NCBI RefSeq assembly: GCF_000705555.1
Contig: NZ_JMQN01000011.1
Coordinates: forward strand, 186,001-250,000
Length of the DNA stretch: 64,000 nt
Reading direction: 5' to 3'
From: Marinobacterium lacunae
Lineage (GTDB): Bacteria; Pseudomonadota; Gammaproteobacteria; Pseudomonadales; Balneatricaceae
Positions 18,813 through 28,292 of this stretch are shown one piece after another. Both the position numbers and the translations under genes were made by a program. Every line of letters begins with the position of its first letter. Within the stretch, counting starts at the first letter, position 1. The notes beneath the pieces are model-generated. The model ran no database searches, had not been told where the DNA came from, and was given only the letters and a program-made list of their open reading frames with translations.

Positions 18813-18837
18813 AATAAAGGCGCCTTAGGCGCCTTTA
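18813..18837. terminator. Terminator of purL (bidirectional stem)
   Basis: A perfect 11-bp stem, ATAAAGGCGCC / GGCGCCTTTAT, with a TTA loop. On the minus strand it is followed by TTTTACTC, 17 bases after the purL stop; it could also act as a second terminator for the plus-strand OmpA-family gene. Confidence 0.8.
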
Positions 18838-18854
18838 TTCATTTGCAGCATGGA

Positions 18855-21800
18855 TCAGCCAATACGTACTCTGGCGTTACGGAACATCCGCATCCAGGCA
18901 CCATCTTCATTCCACTCATCCGGTGCCCAGGAGTTCTGGATTGCACGGAAGACACGCTCAGGATGCGGCATCATAATTGTCACCCGGCCATCAGGCGTCG
19001 TGATACCCGTAATCCCCTTGGGTGAACCGTTGGGGTTTGCCGGATACTGTGCCGCCTGCAGACCTCGGTTATCCACATAGCGCAATGCGATAGTACCGGC
19101 ACTTTCCAGCCCGGCCAGATGCGCATCATCTCGGAACTCGGCACGACCTTCCCCATGGGCAACAGCGATCGGCATGCGCGAACCCACCATTCCCTCAAGG
19201 AAGATCGACGGAGAAGCCTGCACCTCAACCATCGCCACACGCGCCTCGAACTGCTCGGACTGGTTACGCACAAAGTGGGGCCAAAGCTCAGCGCCCGGAA
19301 TCAGCTCATGCAGGTTCGATAACATTTGGCAACCGTTACAAACCCCCAGCGCAATTGTGTCTTCACGCTCGAAGAACTGGGCGAACTGATCTCGCGCCCG
19401 AGCGTTGAACAGAATCGACTTGGCCCAGCCTTCACCTGCCCCCAGCACATCGCCATACGAGAAACCGCCACAGGCCACGAGCCCCTTAAACTGATCAAGC
19501 GTGACCTTACCGCCCAGAATATCGCTCATGTGCACATCGACAGAGGCAAAACCTGCGCGATCAAAAGCTGCAGCCATCTCGATCTGACCATTGACGCCCT
19601 GTTCACGCAACACCGCGATTCTCGGACGCTCGCCTTTGGCGATATAAGGCGCTGCAATGTTTTCGTTGATATCAAATGTCAGCGCAGCATTCAGACCGGG
19701 GTCCTCTACATCCAACAACACATCGAACTCCTGCTGTGCGCACTCGGAGTTGTCACGCAGCGACTGGATGCGGAAGGATGTTTCCGCCCACCAGCGGTGA
19801 AGCTGGATACGGCTGTTTGAATACACCTCCTCATCATCGAAGAAGATGTTGAACTGACCATCCGGGTTCAGGGTACCGATAACCTTGGCGATCTCGCCAA
19901 TACCCGCCGCATTCAATTCAGTCAGCACCTGCTCGGTATCGGCACGGCGTACCTGAACCACGGCTCCAAGCTCTTCCGCGAACAGTGCAGCGACCAGCTC
20001 ACTCTGATCAGCTGCCAGCAGATCAAGGTTCAGATCAACGCCGGTGTGACCGGCAAACGCCATTTCAGCCACGGTCGCCAGCAAACCACCGTCAGCCCGG
20101 TCATGGTAGGCCAGCAGCAAGCCCTGGGCATTCAGCTCCTGCACGGCAGCAAAGAAGGTCGCCAACTGTTCCGCATCATCCACATCCGGAACCTGACGCC
20201 CAACCCTGTTATATACCTGAGCCAGTGCAGACAAGCCCAAGCGGTTCTGACCATTACCCAGATCGAGAAGGATAAGGTCGGTTTCACCCATATCCGTGCG
20301 CAACTGAGGTGTGAGCACCTTGCGCGCGTCACTGACCGGCGCAAAACCGGAAATGATCAGCGAGAGCGGTGCAGTAACACTCTTCTGCTCACCGTTATCC
20401 TGCCACACGGTACGCATGGACATGGAGTCCTTACCCACCGGAATGGTAATGCCCAACTGCGGACACAGCTCCATACCCACCGCTTTCACGGTATCGTAGA
20501 GTTTTTCATCCTCACCCGGGTGGCCGGCAGCACACATCCAGTTGGCTGACAGTTTGATATCGGATACATCGCGAATCGGCGCACCGGCCAGGTTGGTCAA
20601 CGTCTCGCCGATCGCCATGCGACCTGACGCCGGCGCATCGACCAGTGCCAGTGGCGTGCGCTCTCCCATCGCCATCGCTTCGCCGGCATAACTGTCATAG
20701 GAAATAGTGGTGACCGCGCAATCCGCAACCGGCACCTGCCAGGGGCCAACCATCTGGTCACGCGCCACCTGACCTGTTATCGAGCGATCCCCGATGGTGA
20801 TCAGGAAGCTCTTCGAAGCAACCGCCGGTAGCTTGAGAACACGCTCGATCGCCTCGGACATATCGATATCAGCGGTATCGAAATCCGCCACGTCATATCG
20901 GGTGCGCTCAACCGAACGGTGCATCTTCGGCGGCTTGCCGAACAACACACTCATCGGCAGGTCCACCGGTTTGTTTTCGAAATGGGTATCGCCGAGCGTC
21001 AGGTGATGCTCTTCGGTCGCCTCGCCCACGATGGCATAAGGGCAGCGCTCACGCTCACAGATAGCTTCAAAGCGCGGCATATCTTCCGGCCTGACCGCCA
21101 TCACATAGCGCTCTTGAGCTTCGTTACACCAGATCTCCAGCGGAGACATGCCCGGTTCGTCGTTGTTTACCTTGCGCAGATCGAAGTTACCGCCACGGCC
21201 GCCATCCTTGACCAACTCAGGGAACGCATTGGACAGACCACCGGCACCCACATCATGAATGAACGCTATCGGGTTGGTATCACCGAGCTGCCAGCACTGA
21301 TCGATCACTTCCTGACAACGACGTTCCAGTTCCGGGTTACCGCGCTGTACCGACGCAAAATCCAGATCAGCGGATGAACTGCCGGATGACATGGATGATG
21401 CAGCACCACCGCCCAAGCCGATCAGCATTGCCGGTCCACCCAGGCATATCAGTTTGGCACCAACGGTGATTTCGCCCTTTTCAACGTGGTCGGCGCGGAT
21501 GTTACCCATACCACCTGCGATCATGATCGGCTTGTGGTAACCGCGCACCTCTTCGCCGGCGGCACCATTGACCTGCTGCTCGAAGGTACGGAAGTAGCCG
21601 GTCAGGTTGGGGCGTCCGAATTCGTTATTGAAGGCAGCACCGCCGATCGGCCCCTCGATCATGATATCCAGGGGCGAGACTATACGTTCTGGCTTGCCAT
21701 AATCAGATTCCCACGGCTGCACGAAATCGGGAATTTTCAGATCGGAAACGGTAAAACCGGTCAAACCGGCCTTGGGCTTGGCCCCACGACCGGTTGCGCC

Positions 21801-22757
21801 CTCGTCGCGGATCTCACCGCCGGAGCCGGTCGCCGCTCCCGAGAACGGCGCGATTGCGGTCGGATGGTTGTGGGTTTCAACCTTCATCAGAATATGAATA
21901 TCCTCTTCGGAGTATGCATACTCATGCGTCTGGGGATTGGGGAAGAAACGCCCCGCACGGTGGCCGACCATAACAGCCGCGTTATCCTTGTAGGCAGACA
22001 ACACGTTTTCACCGCCCTGCTGGTAGGTATTGCGGATCATCCCGAACAGGGACTTTTCCTGCTCCTGACCATCGATATCCCAGGACGCGTTGAAAATCTT
22101 GTGACGGCAGTGCTCGGAGTTCGCCTGGGCAAACATCATCAACTCAACATCGTTGGGGTTGCGGCCCAACTCCGTGAAACTCTGTACCAAGTAGTCGATC
22201 TCGTCTTCCGCCAGCGCGAGGCCCAACTCGGTATTCGCCGCAACTAGGGCTTCCCGGCCGCCGCCGAGTATATCCACGCTCGACATGGGACGCGGCTGCT
22301 CGTGTCGAAACAGCGCACCCGCTTCATCGATACCGCCCAGCACCGCTTCGACCATACGATCATGCAGTACCGCGCTTGCAATCTCACGCTCGGCATCAGT
22401 CAACGCTGCACTGCTCTGGAGGTAATAGGCTACACCTCGCTCCAGACGAAGAACCTTTTCAAGCCCGCAGTTGTGCGCAATATCGGTTGCCTTGCTTGAC
22501 CACGGAGAGATGGTTCCCGGACGCGGCACCACCAGGTAGAGATCACCTTTTGGATCTTCAGTACTGGCGTTAGGACCGTATCGCAGGATACGATCAAGCA
22601 CCTGCTGCTCCTGCTCGTCCAAATCAGCAGACAAGTCGGCGAAGTGAACATATTCAGCATACACGCCTGTGACAGTGCTCAGACTGCTGCTGAGCGAAGA
22701 GAGAAGTTTGTCATGGCGGAAAGCTGAGAGAGCGGGTGCTCCACGCAGTACGAGCAT
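18855..22757 (-). CDS. purL: Phosphoribosylformylglycinamidine synthase
   Basis: A 1300-residue single-chain enzyme of the proteobacterial type (E. coli 1295). It uses ATP and glutamine to turn FGAR into FGAM in purine synthesis. The N-terminal PurS-like region is at 1-150. Two AIRS-like synthetase halves follow, with ATP-site residues in [15 protein letters not shown] near 305-320. The class I glutamine amidotransferase domain is at about 1040-1300, with the nucleophile cysteine in [10 protein letters not shown] near residue 1138. It converges on the OmpA-family gene and diverges from mltF. Confidence 0.98.
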   Translation of the reverse strand: MLVLRGAPALSAFRHDKLLSSLSSSLSTVTGVYAEYVHFADLSADLDEQEQQVLDRILRYGPNASTEDPKGDLYLVVPRPGTISPWSSKATDIAHNCGLEKVLRLERGVAYYLQSSAALTDAEREIASAVLHDRMVEAVLGGIDEAGALFRHEQPRPMSSVDILGGGREALVAANTELGLALAEDEIDYLVQSFTELGRNPNDVELMMFAQANSEHCRHKIFNASWDIDGQEQEKSLFGMIRNTYQQGGENVLSAYKDNAAVMVGHRAGRFFPNPQTHEYAYSEEDIHILMKVETHNHPTAIAPFSGAATGSGGEIRDEGATGRGAKPKAGLTGFTVSDLKIPDFVQPWESDYGKPERIVSPLDIMIEGPIGGAAFNNEFGRPNLTGYFRTFEQQVNGAAGEEVRGYHKPIMIAGGMGNIRADHVEKGEITVGAKLICLGGPAMLIGLGGGAASSMSSGSSSADLDFASVQRGNPELERRCQEVIDQCWQLGDTNPIAFIHDVGAGGLSNAFPELVKDGGRGGNFDLRKVNNDEPGMSPLEIWCNEAQERYVMAVRPEDMPRFEAICERERCPYAIVGEATEEHHLTLGDTHFENKPVDLPMSVLFGKPPKMHRSVERTRYDVADFDTADIDMSEAIERVLKLPAVASKSFLITIGDRSITGQVARDQMVGPWQVPVADCAVTTISYDSYAGEAMAMGERTPLALVDAPASGRMAIGETLTNLAGAPIRDVSDIKLSANWMCAAGHPGEDEKLYDTVKAVGMELCPQLGITIPVGKDSMSMRTVWQDNGEQKSVTAPLSLIISGFAPVSDARKVLTPQLRTDMGETDLILLDLGNGQNRLGLSALAQVYNRVGRQVPDVDDAEQLATFFAAVQELNAQGLLLAYHDRADGGLLATVAEMAFAGHTGVDLNLDLLAADQSELVAALFAEELGAVVQVRRADTEQVLTELNAAGIGEIAKVIGTLNPDGQFNIFFDDEEVYSNSRIQLHRWWAETSFRIQSLRDNSECAQQEFDVLLDVEDPGLNAALTFDINENIAAPYIAKGERPRIAVLREQGVNGQIEMAAAFDRAGFASVDVHMSDILGGKVTLDQFKGLVACGGFSYGDVLGAGEGWAKSILFNARARDQFAQFFEREDTIALGVCNGCQMLSNLHELIPGAELWPHFVRNQSEQFEARVAMVEVQASPSIFLEGMVGSRMPIAVAHGEGRAEFRDDAHLAGLESAGTIALRYVDNRGLQAAQYPANPNGSPKGITGITTPDGRVTIMMPHPERVFRAIQNSWAPDEWNEDGAWMRMFRNARVRIG

Positions 22758-22865
22758 GTTAGTTTCGAGCCTCTTGATATACCTGAGCGGTCAGGCGTTG
22801 ACAGCGGGAAAAGTCAGGGCCGGATTTTACCTGATCAGAGAGATGGGAACCAGAAAAGCAGAGCG

Positions 22866-24377
22866 ATGTTTGTACTCCGCCAAAATCCACACTTCCGCGA
22901 ACTGGTCTACTTCTGGGGCCTGACGATTATCGCCTTCCTGTTGACGCTCATCAGCGTCAACACACCGACCCAGGTCGAAGCGATAAAAGAGCGCGGCGTT
23001 TTGCGTGTTGCTACGCGCAACACCCCGATGACCTATTACATCGACAAAGGCAAGCCCGCGGGTTTCGAGTACGAGTTGGCAACCGCCTTTGCCGATTACC
23101 TGGGAGTCAAGCTGGAACTCATTCTCCCGACGACATTCGCAGACCTTTTCACCAGCATCCGGGAGCGCAACGCGCACATCGCTGCGGCCAACCTCACGGT
23201 TTCAGAGCGGCGAAAAAAGCAGTTCGAATTTGGGCCCACGTACCGTTACAGCGCCCCTACCGTCATCTACCGGGTCAAGCAGGGGCAGGCACAACCCAAA
23301 ACCATCGACGACCTGTACAACAGCAAAATACTGGTTCTGGCAGGCTCCGCCCAGGCCGATCTTTTGCACCGTCTCAAGCATGACCACCCCGATCTTCAGT
23401 GGGAGGAATCGGATAACGATGCCGCCACCGACCTGCTCGATCAGGTCCATGACAGCAGTGTCGACTACACCATCATGGACTCCGCCGTATTCGACGCCCA
23501 GAAGTCGTTTTACCCGGGACTGAGCAAAGGCTTCGAGCTGGACGCTCCGCAGCCCATCGCCTGGATGCTGGCCAACCACTATGACGGCACGCTTAAAAAT
23601 GAACTGGAGAAATTTTTCGCTCTGCCCGAAACCCAGCAGCTGATCAAGCAGCTTGAAGAGCGTTATTTCTCGCGCCAGAACAAGCTCAATTTCTTCGACA
23701 CCACTGAATTCAGACGCGCCCTGACGGAACGTTACCCGCCTCTTGAACAATATTTCATGCTCGCGTCACAGGAGACAGGCATCGATCACCTACTGTTAGC
23801 GGCTATCGCCTATCAGGAGTCTCACTGGCGTGAAGATGCCATATCACCAACAGGCGTCAAGGGCATCATGATGCTCACCGAAGGCGCCGCCAGCGAAGTA
23901 GGCGTTAGCGACCGCACCGACCCACGGCAAAGCATTCTAGGCGGCGCAGACTATCTGGTGAATGTTCGGGCCAAAATCCCCAACCGCATCCCCGAGCCCG
24001 ATCACACTTGGTTCGCACTCGCCGGATATAACATCGGCTTTGGCCATCTGGAAGATGCCCGCGTACTGACACAACGCGCAGGCAAGGACCCCGATCGCTG
24101 GCAGGACGTCCGAGAGTATCTACCCTTGCTCGCCAACGAGAAATATTACTCAAAGGTACGCTACGGCTATGCCCGAGGCTACGAGCCGGTCACCTACGTC
24201 GCCAATATCCGCAAATATATGGAGATGCTGCGATGGGAGGAGCAGGTCACGCAGGCGCGCATCAATCATGGCGATGGCGACAAAAACGAAGACAGCATCC
24301 AGACCGACAGCGTTATTGCGCCTGACTCAGCAGAGAGCACAGCGCCCACCAGCACAGCCACCTCTTCCCTAAAGTGA
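22866..24377 (+). CDS. mltF: Membrane-bound lytic transglycosylase F
   Basis: A 503-residue protein. An N-terminal hydrophobic segment (residues 14-32) is followed by a periplasmic substrate-binding-like domain (about 40-270; ERGVLRVATRN, PAGFEYELATAFADYLG) and then an SLT lytic transglycosylase domain. The catalytic glutamate is Glu318 in AIAYQESHW; TGVKGIMMLT follows. It cleaves peptidoglycan to 1,6-anhydromuropeptides. Next to purL as in many gammaproteobacteria. Its last bases overlap the convergent tadA stop by 9 bases. Confidence 0.95.
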   Translation: MFVLRQNPHFRELVYFWGLTIIAFLLTLISVNTPTQVEAIKERGVLRVATRNTPMTYYIDKGKPAGFEYELATAFADYLGVKLELILPTTFADLFTSIRERNAHIAAANLTVSERRKKQFEFGPTYRYSAPTVIYRVKQGQAQPKTIDDLYNSKILVLAGSAQADLLHRLKHDHPDLQWEESDNDAATDLLDQVHDSSVDYTIMDSAVFDAQKSFYPGLSKGFELDAPQPIAWMLANHYDGTLKNELEKFFALPETQQLIKQLEERYFSRQNKLNFFDTTEFRRALTERYPPLEQYFMLASQETGIDHLLLAAIAYQESHWREDAISPTGVKGIMMLTEGAASEVGVSDRTDPRQSILGGADYLVNVRAKIPNRIPEPDHTWFALAGYNIGFGHLEDARVLTQRAGKDPDRWQDVREYLPLLANEKYYSKVRYGYARGYEPVTYVANIRKYMEMLRWEEQVTQARINHGDGDKNEDSIQTDSVIAPDSAESTAPTSTATSSLK

Positions 24378-24884
24378 AGGGTCGGCCTTGGTGTTTTTTT
24401 GCTGCCGCTTCTGCGCTCGGCGGGCGGCAAAAAACGCGCTAATCCTCTCACTGCAGCGTTTGGCAAGGACTCCGCCCTGCCAAAGCACACGATGGTTGGC
24501 CCAACCGGCATCGAACAGCGCTGATTGACTCTGAACCGCACCCGCTTTGGGCTCTACTGCGCCAAAAACGACACGGTGTATCCTCGCATGAATAATGGCA
24601 CCTGCGCACATGGTACAGGGCTCAATAGTCACGTACAGATCAGCCCCCACCAGCCGGTAGTTATCCACAGACTGAGCGGCATCTCTTAGCGCCATGATTT
24701 CGGCATGGGCAGTCGGATCATTACCGCTGATGGGGTGATTCCAGCCCCGGCCGATAATCTCACCATCGCGTACGACTAGCGCCCCTACCGGCACCTCGCC
24801 GAGTTCCGCCGCACGCTCTGCCAGTGCCAGCGCCTGCTCCATCCAGTACTCATCCGCATCCGAGTGCACCACCTGCTCACTCAA
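24369..24884 (-). CDS. tadA: tRNA-specific adenosine deaminase
   Basis: About 171 residues. The zinc cytidine-deaminase-fold motifs are TAHAEIMAL and EPCTMCAGAIIHARI; the glutamate in HAE is the proton shuttle. TadA makes inosine-34 in tRNA-Arg(ACG). I choose a TTG start at 24884: AGGAG lies 8 bases before it, it gives the E. coli-like opening SEQV..DEYW, and the earlier ATG at 24935 lies inside a terminator stem. The C-terminal tail is basic. Confidence 0.93.
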   Translation of the reverse strand: MSEQVVHSDADEYWMEQALALAERAAELGEVPVGALVVRDGEIIGRGWNHPISGNDPTAHAEIMALRDAAQSVDNYRLVGADLYVTIEPCTMCAGAIIHARIHRVVFGAVEPKAGAVQSQSALFDAGWANHRVLWQGGVLAKRCSERISAFFAARRAQKRQQKNTKADPSL

Positions 24885-24921
24885 ATCAGACTCTCCTAAA
24901 CCTATTAATGAAATCGGCCAT

Positions 24922-24946
24922 AAAAAAGCCCGCATCAGCGGGCTTT
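24922..24946 (-). terminator. Minus-strand terminator, probably ancestral guaA terminator
   Basis: A perfect 9-bp stem, AAAGCCCGC / GCGGGCTTT, with an ATCA loop. On the minus strand it is followed by TTTTTT. No gene is now directly upstream on that strand, but 20 bases upstream lies a sequence reading Glu-Trp-Glu-stop, like the end of guaA. It was therefore probably the guaA terminator before the cassette at 25.2-29.2 kb arrived. Confidence 0.75.
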
Positions 24947-24967
24947 CACTATAACCGAAAACAGCTT

Positions 24968-24977
24968 ATTCCCACTC
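24968..24977 (+). repeat. Putative attachment-site copy (guaA tail), left
   Basis: ATTCCCACTC is identical to 29538-29547 at the end of guaA, in direct orientation 4570 bases away. On the minus strand it reads ...GAG TGG GAA TAA, the conserved Glu-Trp-Glu C-terminus of GMP synthase plus a stop. The 3' end of guaA is a known insertion hotspot for genomic islands, so this is a candidate att core. Confidence 0.55.
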
Positions 24978-25217
24978 CGTTGTCCACAAGACGAAAAATT
25001 CATTATGTGGCCGCCGCTTACCTATTAGTAATTAGTAATCCAACGGAGCCATGAAAAATACCATGATCAACAATTATATGAGACCAAAGCTTAAGCAACC
25101 GTATCGTAACGTTTGATGGCGATGCCTACGACCGTGAGTCGGGCAAAGATATCCCCATCTGCAAAGGCCCAGCATAGGTAACACTATCAGCGATCAAAGA
25201 CAAAAGAGAGCACTCCC
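24978..25217. other. Cassette boundary region with guaA-tail-like blocks
   Basis: There is no gene of convincing length here. Three short blocks match the 29.45-29.59 kb region: 25007-25021 (like 29552-29567 in guaA, one mismatch and one gap), 25049-25064 (like 29450-29465, 15 of 16) and 25173-25184 (identical to 29577-29588 in guaA). The two guaA-derived blocks and the copy at 24968 keep the guaA order but with inserted bases between them. A tandem TAGTAAT repeat is at 25025-25039. The stretch looks like decayed integration-site or partial guaA material. Confidence 0.5.
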
Positions 25218-25934
25218 TCAGAACAGGGAGCGTCCGAGAGACGCGCCCCCATCGACATGCAAGGTCTGTCCGGTCATGAATCCGGCATCTTCCGAAAGCA
25301 GGAACGCGATGGTCGCGGCAATCTCGCCCGGCTTCCCGAAGCGCCCCATGGGTACGCCTGACAGATAGCGTTGTTCGCCTTCGCTGCCGGCCGGATTGTT
25401 GGCGCGGAATAGTTCAGTTTCGGTCGGTCCGGGAGCCACGGCATTGACGGTGATGCCGGCGTCGGCCAGCTCTATCGCCCAACTGCGTGTGAAGCCGACC
25501 AACGCCGCCTTGGCGGCCGCATAGGCCGTGCGGTGCGGTATTCCAAGGATGGTCAAGCTGGAAATGTTGACGATGCGGCCCCAGCGTCGCGCCCTCATGC
25601 CGGGCAAAGCAGCCTGTGCGGCCAACAGCGCGGGGTGTAGATTGACGCCGAAGACTTCGTCCAGTGCGGGCAGTGTGACGTCCTCCAGTAAGGCGGGACG
25701 AACGAGACCGACATTGTTCACTACGCCATCCAGATCGAAGCGTTGCGTGATGTCATCCAATGCGACTCGCGTCGCATCGTCATCGCCAAGATCGACTGGA
25801 ATGAACGTGCCGGGAAAGTCGCGTGGCGAAGTGCGTGCCAAGCCAACGACATGGTGACCGTTAGCGGCAAGGTGTGCCGAAAGGGCAAGACCGATGCCCT
25901 TGCTGGCGCCAGTGATGAGAAAAGTGCGAGACAT
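25218..25934 (-). CDS. SDR family oxidoreductase
   Basis: About 238 residues. A classical short-chain dehydrogenase: TGASKGIGLALS near residues 8-19, NNVG near 80, the catalytic serine in NISSLTILG, Tyr-Lys in RTAYAAAKAALVGF near 145-158, and a glycine-rich end (TGQTLHVDGGASL). The start is the ATG at 25934 with AAGGAG upstream. Last gene of a four-gene operon; the substrate is unknown. Quinone, ketone or acyl-ACP reduction is possible. Confidence 0.88.
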   Translation of the reverse strand: MSRTFLITGASKGIGLALSAHLAANGHHVVGLARTSPRDFPGTFIPVDLGDDDATRVALDDITQRFDLDGVVNNVGLVRPALLEDVTLPALDEVFGVNLHPALLAAQAALPGMRARRWGRIVNISSLTILGIPHRTAYAAAKAALVGFTRSWAIELADAGITVNAVAPGPTETELFRANNPAGSEGEQRYLSGVPMGRFGKPGEIAATIAFLLSEDAGFMTGQTLHVDGGASLGRSLF

Positions 25935-25981
25935 GTGGGCTCCTTTGCCGCTCACCACGCGGTGAGCGGGGTTCGTGTGAT

Positions 25982-26656
25982 TCAGGCGACGCTTGCAGCG
26001 GCCTTGCGAATGGCGGGCAGTATTTCCGACGGATCGGGGCGGCGGGTGTAATCCGGATTGACCTCGGCATAAACGATGGTGCCATCCGGCGCGATCACGT
26101 AGCGCCCCGGCATCGGCAGCGTCCAGCTCGGATCACCATTGAACGCGGGCAGGTCGTTTTTCAATGACTTGTAGAGTTCGACTAAATAGTCCGGCAATTC
26201 GAAGCGCAGGCCGAACGCTGCCGCCGTATCGTTGTGTGTATCCGACAGAATCGGATAGGTCAGCGCGTTCTGACGCACCGCCTTGCGGCTGTTTGCGGCA
26301 ACCTGTGGCGAGATGGCCACCAGGCTGGCACCCGCTTCACGGATTTCCGGCAATGCGGCTTGTAGCGCCTGCAACTCCATATTGCAGTACGGGCACCAGA
26401 CGCCGCGGTAGAAAGTCACCACCAGCGGTCCGCGACGCAGCAGATCGATGGACGAAACCGGCTGGCCGTCCGGGTCGTTGAGCGTGAAGGCTGGCGCCTG
26501 GTCGCCCGCCTTCAGTGCTTTCAGTGCAGCGCCGGAAGCAATCAGTTCAGCAGTGGCGCGATGCATGGTTTCGATGACTGAGTACGGCACATTGTAAGGC
26601 GGCTTGCCGGCTTGGAAGTCAGCCTTGAAGGCATCAAGTTTGTCTTGCAGTGACAT
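25982..26656 (-). CDS. Peroxiredoxin-like (AhpC/TSA, thioredoxin-fold) protein
   Basis: A 224-residue protein. The thioredoxin fold starts near residue 48 (GDQAPAFTLNDPDGQPVSS), and the active-site motif GVWCPYCNMEL is near residues 86-96. CPYC has two cysteines in a CxxC arrangement, unlike the TxxC of typical peroxiredoxins, which marks the Prx-like branch. It probably reduces peroxides or protein disulfides. It lies 47 bases upstream of the SDR gene in the cassette operon. Confidence 0.88.
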   Translation of the reverse strand: MSLQDKLDAFKADFQAGKPPYNVPYSVIETMHRATAELIASGAALKALKAGDQAPAFTLNDPDGQPVSSIDLLRRGPLVVTFYRGVWCPYCNMELQALQAALPEIREAGASLVAISPQVAANSRKAVRQNALTYPILSDTHNDTAAAFGLRFELPDYLVELYKSLKNDLPAFNGDPSWTLPMPGRYVIAPDGTIVYAEVNPDYTRRPDPSEILPAIRKAAASVA

Positions 26657-26719
26657 GGGGAAATCTCCTCAAAGAGAATGACAGGGCAGACATCTGCGCC
26701 TGACTTACTGTTATGAAAA

Positions 26720-27490
26720 TCAGGCGGACGGATTCATCGAACGCGCTACTTCGGCTGCGCTGATTCCTTCCAGCGCCAGGCCATAACCGACACCTTCGTC
26801 GATGATCCGACGTAGCTTTTGAGTCAGCGCGATGCGGGTATAACGGCTAGTCAGTGGCGGCAGCTTCGCCAGTTCACTGGCGATCTCATGAGCGCGTGCT
26901 AACAAGCGCTCGGTGGGGACGACTTCGTTGACAGCACCCCATTCCTTCGCGGTCTGTGCATCAAGTTGTTGGCGAGTCAGGATGAAATAGCGACCGCGCA
27001 CACTACCGATCACTTCTGGCCATAACAGGTTGACGCCATCCCCTGGCACGATGCCGAAATCAAAATGTGGCTTGTCCTGAAACACCGTATTCGGTGTAGC
27101 CAACACGATGTCGGCCAGCAGGGCGTATTCCGAATGCAGTAGCACCGGACCGTTGAGCGCGGCGATCAATGGCACTTCGATGTCGAGGAGATTCATCAAC
27201 ACCTTCTTGCCTTCCCGGTAGATCTTGTCATAGCCGCGCGGCGTGAAGAAATCGAAGCCTTCAGGACTGATTTCGTCCATGAATGCATCGCCGGTACCGG
27301 TGAGGATCACGACGCGGTTGTCCGGGTCGCTTCCAACATCGTGGAAGAGGTCGACGAACTGCTCATGCGTGTGACCATCGAAGACGAGTTTGCCACCGTT
27401 GGTGTGCAGGGCAATTTCGAGCACGCCTTCGGGCGAACGGGTCAGACGGGCGTTGGGGTAGGCGTTACGGTAATTTTCGAAGCGAGACAT
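26720..27490 (-). CDS. Enoyl-CoA hydratase/isomerase family (crotonase-fold) protein
   Basis: About 256 residues. Crotonase-fold landmarks are GVLEIALHTNGGKLVFD near 22-38, VVILTGTGDAFMDEI near 62-76, an oxyanion-hole region ALNGPVLLHSEYALLADIVLA near 108-128, and DFGIVPGDGVNLLWP near 143-157. The usual catalytic glutamates are not obvious, so the reaction is uncertain. The start is the ATG at 27490; the longer open frame upstream overlaps the GST gene in the wrong frame. Second gene of the cassette operon. Confidence 0.85.
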   Translation of the reverse strand: MSRFENYRNAYPNARLTRSPEGVLEIALHTNGGKLVFDGHTHEQFVDLFHDVGSDPDNRVVILTGTGDAFMDEISPEGFDFFTPRGYDKIYREGKKVLMNLLDIEVPLIAALNGPVLLHSEYALLADIVLATPNTVFQDKPHFDFGIVPGDGVNLLWPEVIGSVRGRYFILTRQQLDAQTAKEWGAVNEVVPTERLLARAHEIASELAKLPPLTSRYTRIALTQKLRRIIDEGVGYGLALEGISAAEVARSMNPSA

Positions 27491-27524
27491 GGTGATTTTC
27501 CTTGGGTAATGGTGGGTGGATGTT

Positions 27525-28163
27525 TTAGGCAGAAGCGACGAGTGCATTGACGCGCGTGATGGCGCGCTGCACCGCCGGCCGCTGTTCGATGCTGGCGTAC
27601 CAGCGGGAGAGGTTCGGATAGGCGTCCAGTTCAATGCCGGCAAAAGCGCGACGCCAGAACCAGCCGAAGTGGGCGATGTCAGCAATGCTGTAGTTGTCGC
27701 CGGCGACGAAACGGCACCCGGCAAGCACGCCATCGAGCAGCGCAGTCAAACGCTCGGACTCGCCGGAGAAACGCTGCTGTGCCAGCGGTTGCGCCTCGGA
27801 GGCAAGCTTGGTGAAAAAGCCTGCGTTGCCAAAGTTTGGACTGACAGCCGAGGCGTGGAAGAACAATTGCTCGAACACACGAGCGCGCTCGTTGCCAGCG
27901 GCGGGTAGCAAGCGACCCTGCCGTTCGGCGAGATACACCAGAATGGCGGCAGACTCGCTCAGCACCAGGCGCTCACCAGTAGCCGCGTCAGCATGTACCA
28001 GCACCGGCACCTTCGCGTTCGGATTCAGGGTGAGGAAAGCTTCCTGCTTTTGTTCCCCCTGTTTCACGTTGACCGCATGCACGGTGTAATCCAGCCCCAG
28101 TTCCTCCAGCGTGATGGGCACCTTGATGCTGTTTGGGGTGGCGTAGGCGTAGACATCGATCAT
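27525..28163 (-). CDS. Glutathione S-transferase family protein
   Basis: A 212-residue protein. The N-terminal thioredoxin-like GST domain has the glutathione gamma-glutamyl site LSESAAILVYLAER near residues 66-79 and the cis-proline in NAKVPVLV near 49-56; YATPNSIKVPITLEEL at 8-23 resembles YfcG/YghU-type enzymes. The helical C-terminal domain runs from about 90. Likely conjugates or reduces electrophiles or disulfides. First gene of the operon, divergent from the LysR gene. Confidence 0.9.
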   Translation of the reverse strand: MIDVYAYATPNSIKVPITLEELGLDYTVHAVNVKQGEQKQEAFLTLNPNAKVPVLVHADAATGERLVLSESAAILVYLAERQGRLLPAAGNERARVFEQLFFHASAVSPNFGNAGFFTKLASEAQPLAQQRFSGESERLTALLDGVLAGCRFVAGDNYSIADIAHFGWFWRRAFAGIELDAYPNLSRWYASIEQRPAVQRAITRVNALVASA

Positions 28164-28292
28164 GACGGTTTCCTTGTTCAGGATGTGGTGGATAGAAAAG
28201 GTCCGGTGAGCTATTGATCGAGATTCTGGATTGTTCCTTGAAGGAATGGCAGATATGATCTGGCGATAACACCTATTCCCAAAAGGAATGAC
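28164..28292. promoter_or_regulatory. Divergent GST / LysR control region
   Basis: A 129-base intergenic region holds a 13-base palindrome, TTCCTTGAAGGAA (28234-28246), and a second inverted repeat, ATTCC-5-GGAAT (28275-28289), which overlaps the LysR gene's AAGGA ribosome-binding site. The two dyads share TTCC/GGAA half-sites. LysR proteins typically bind such dyads between themselves and the target operon; binding is inferred. Confidence 0.5.

Noticed and set aside
25090-25180. Short frame reading FDGDAYDRESGKDI
   Set aside because: Only about 32 codons between stops, without a start codon or a family I recognise. It may be a fragment of a foreign gene, but there is not enough to call a pseudogene.
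27493-27733. 80-residue N-terminal extension of the crotonase gene
   Set aside because: It overlaps the GST gene, is Ser/Pro/Thr-rich non-coding-like text, and the ATG at 27490 gives the family N-terminus.
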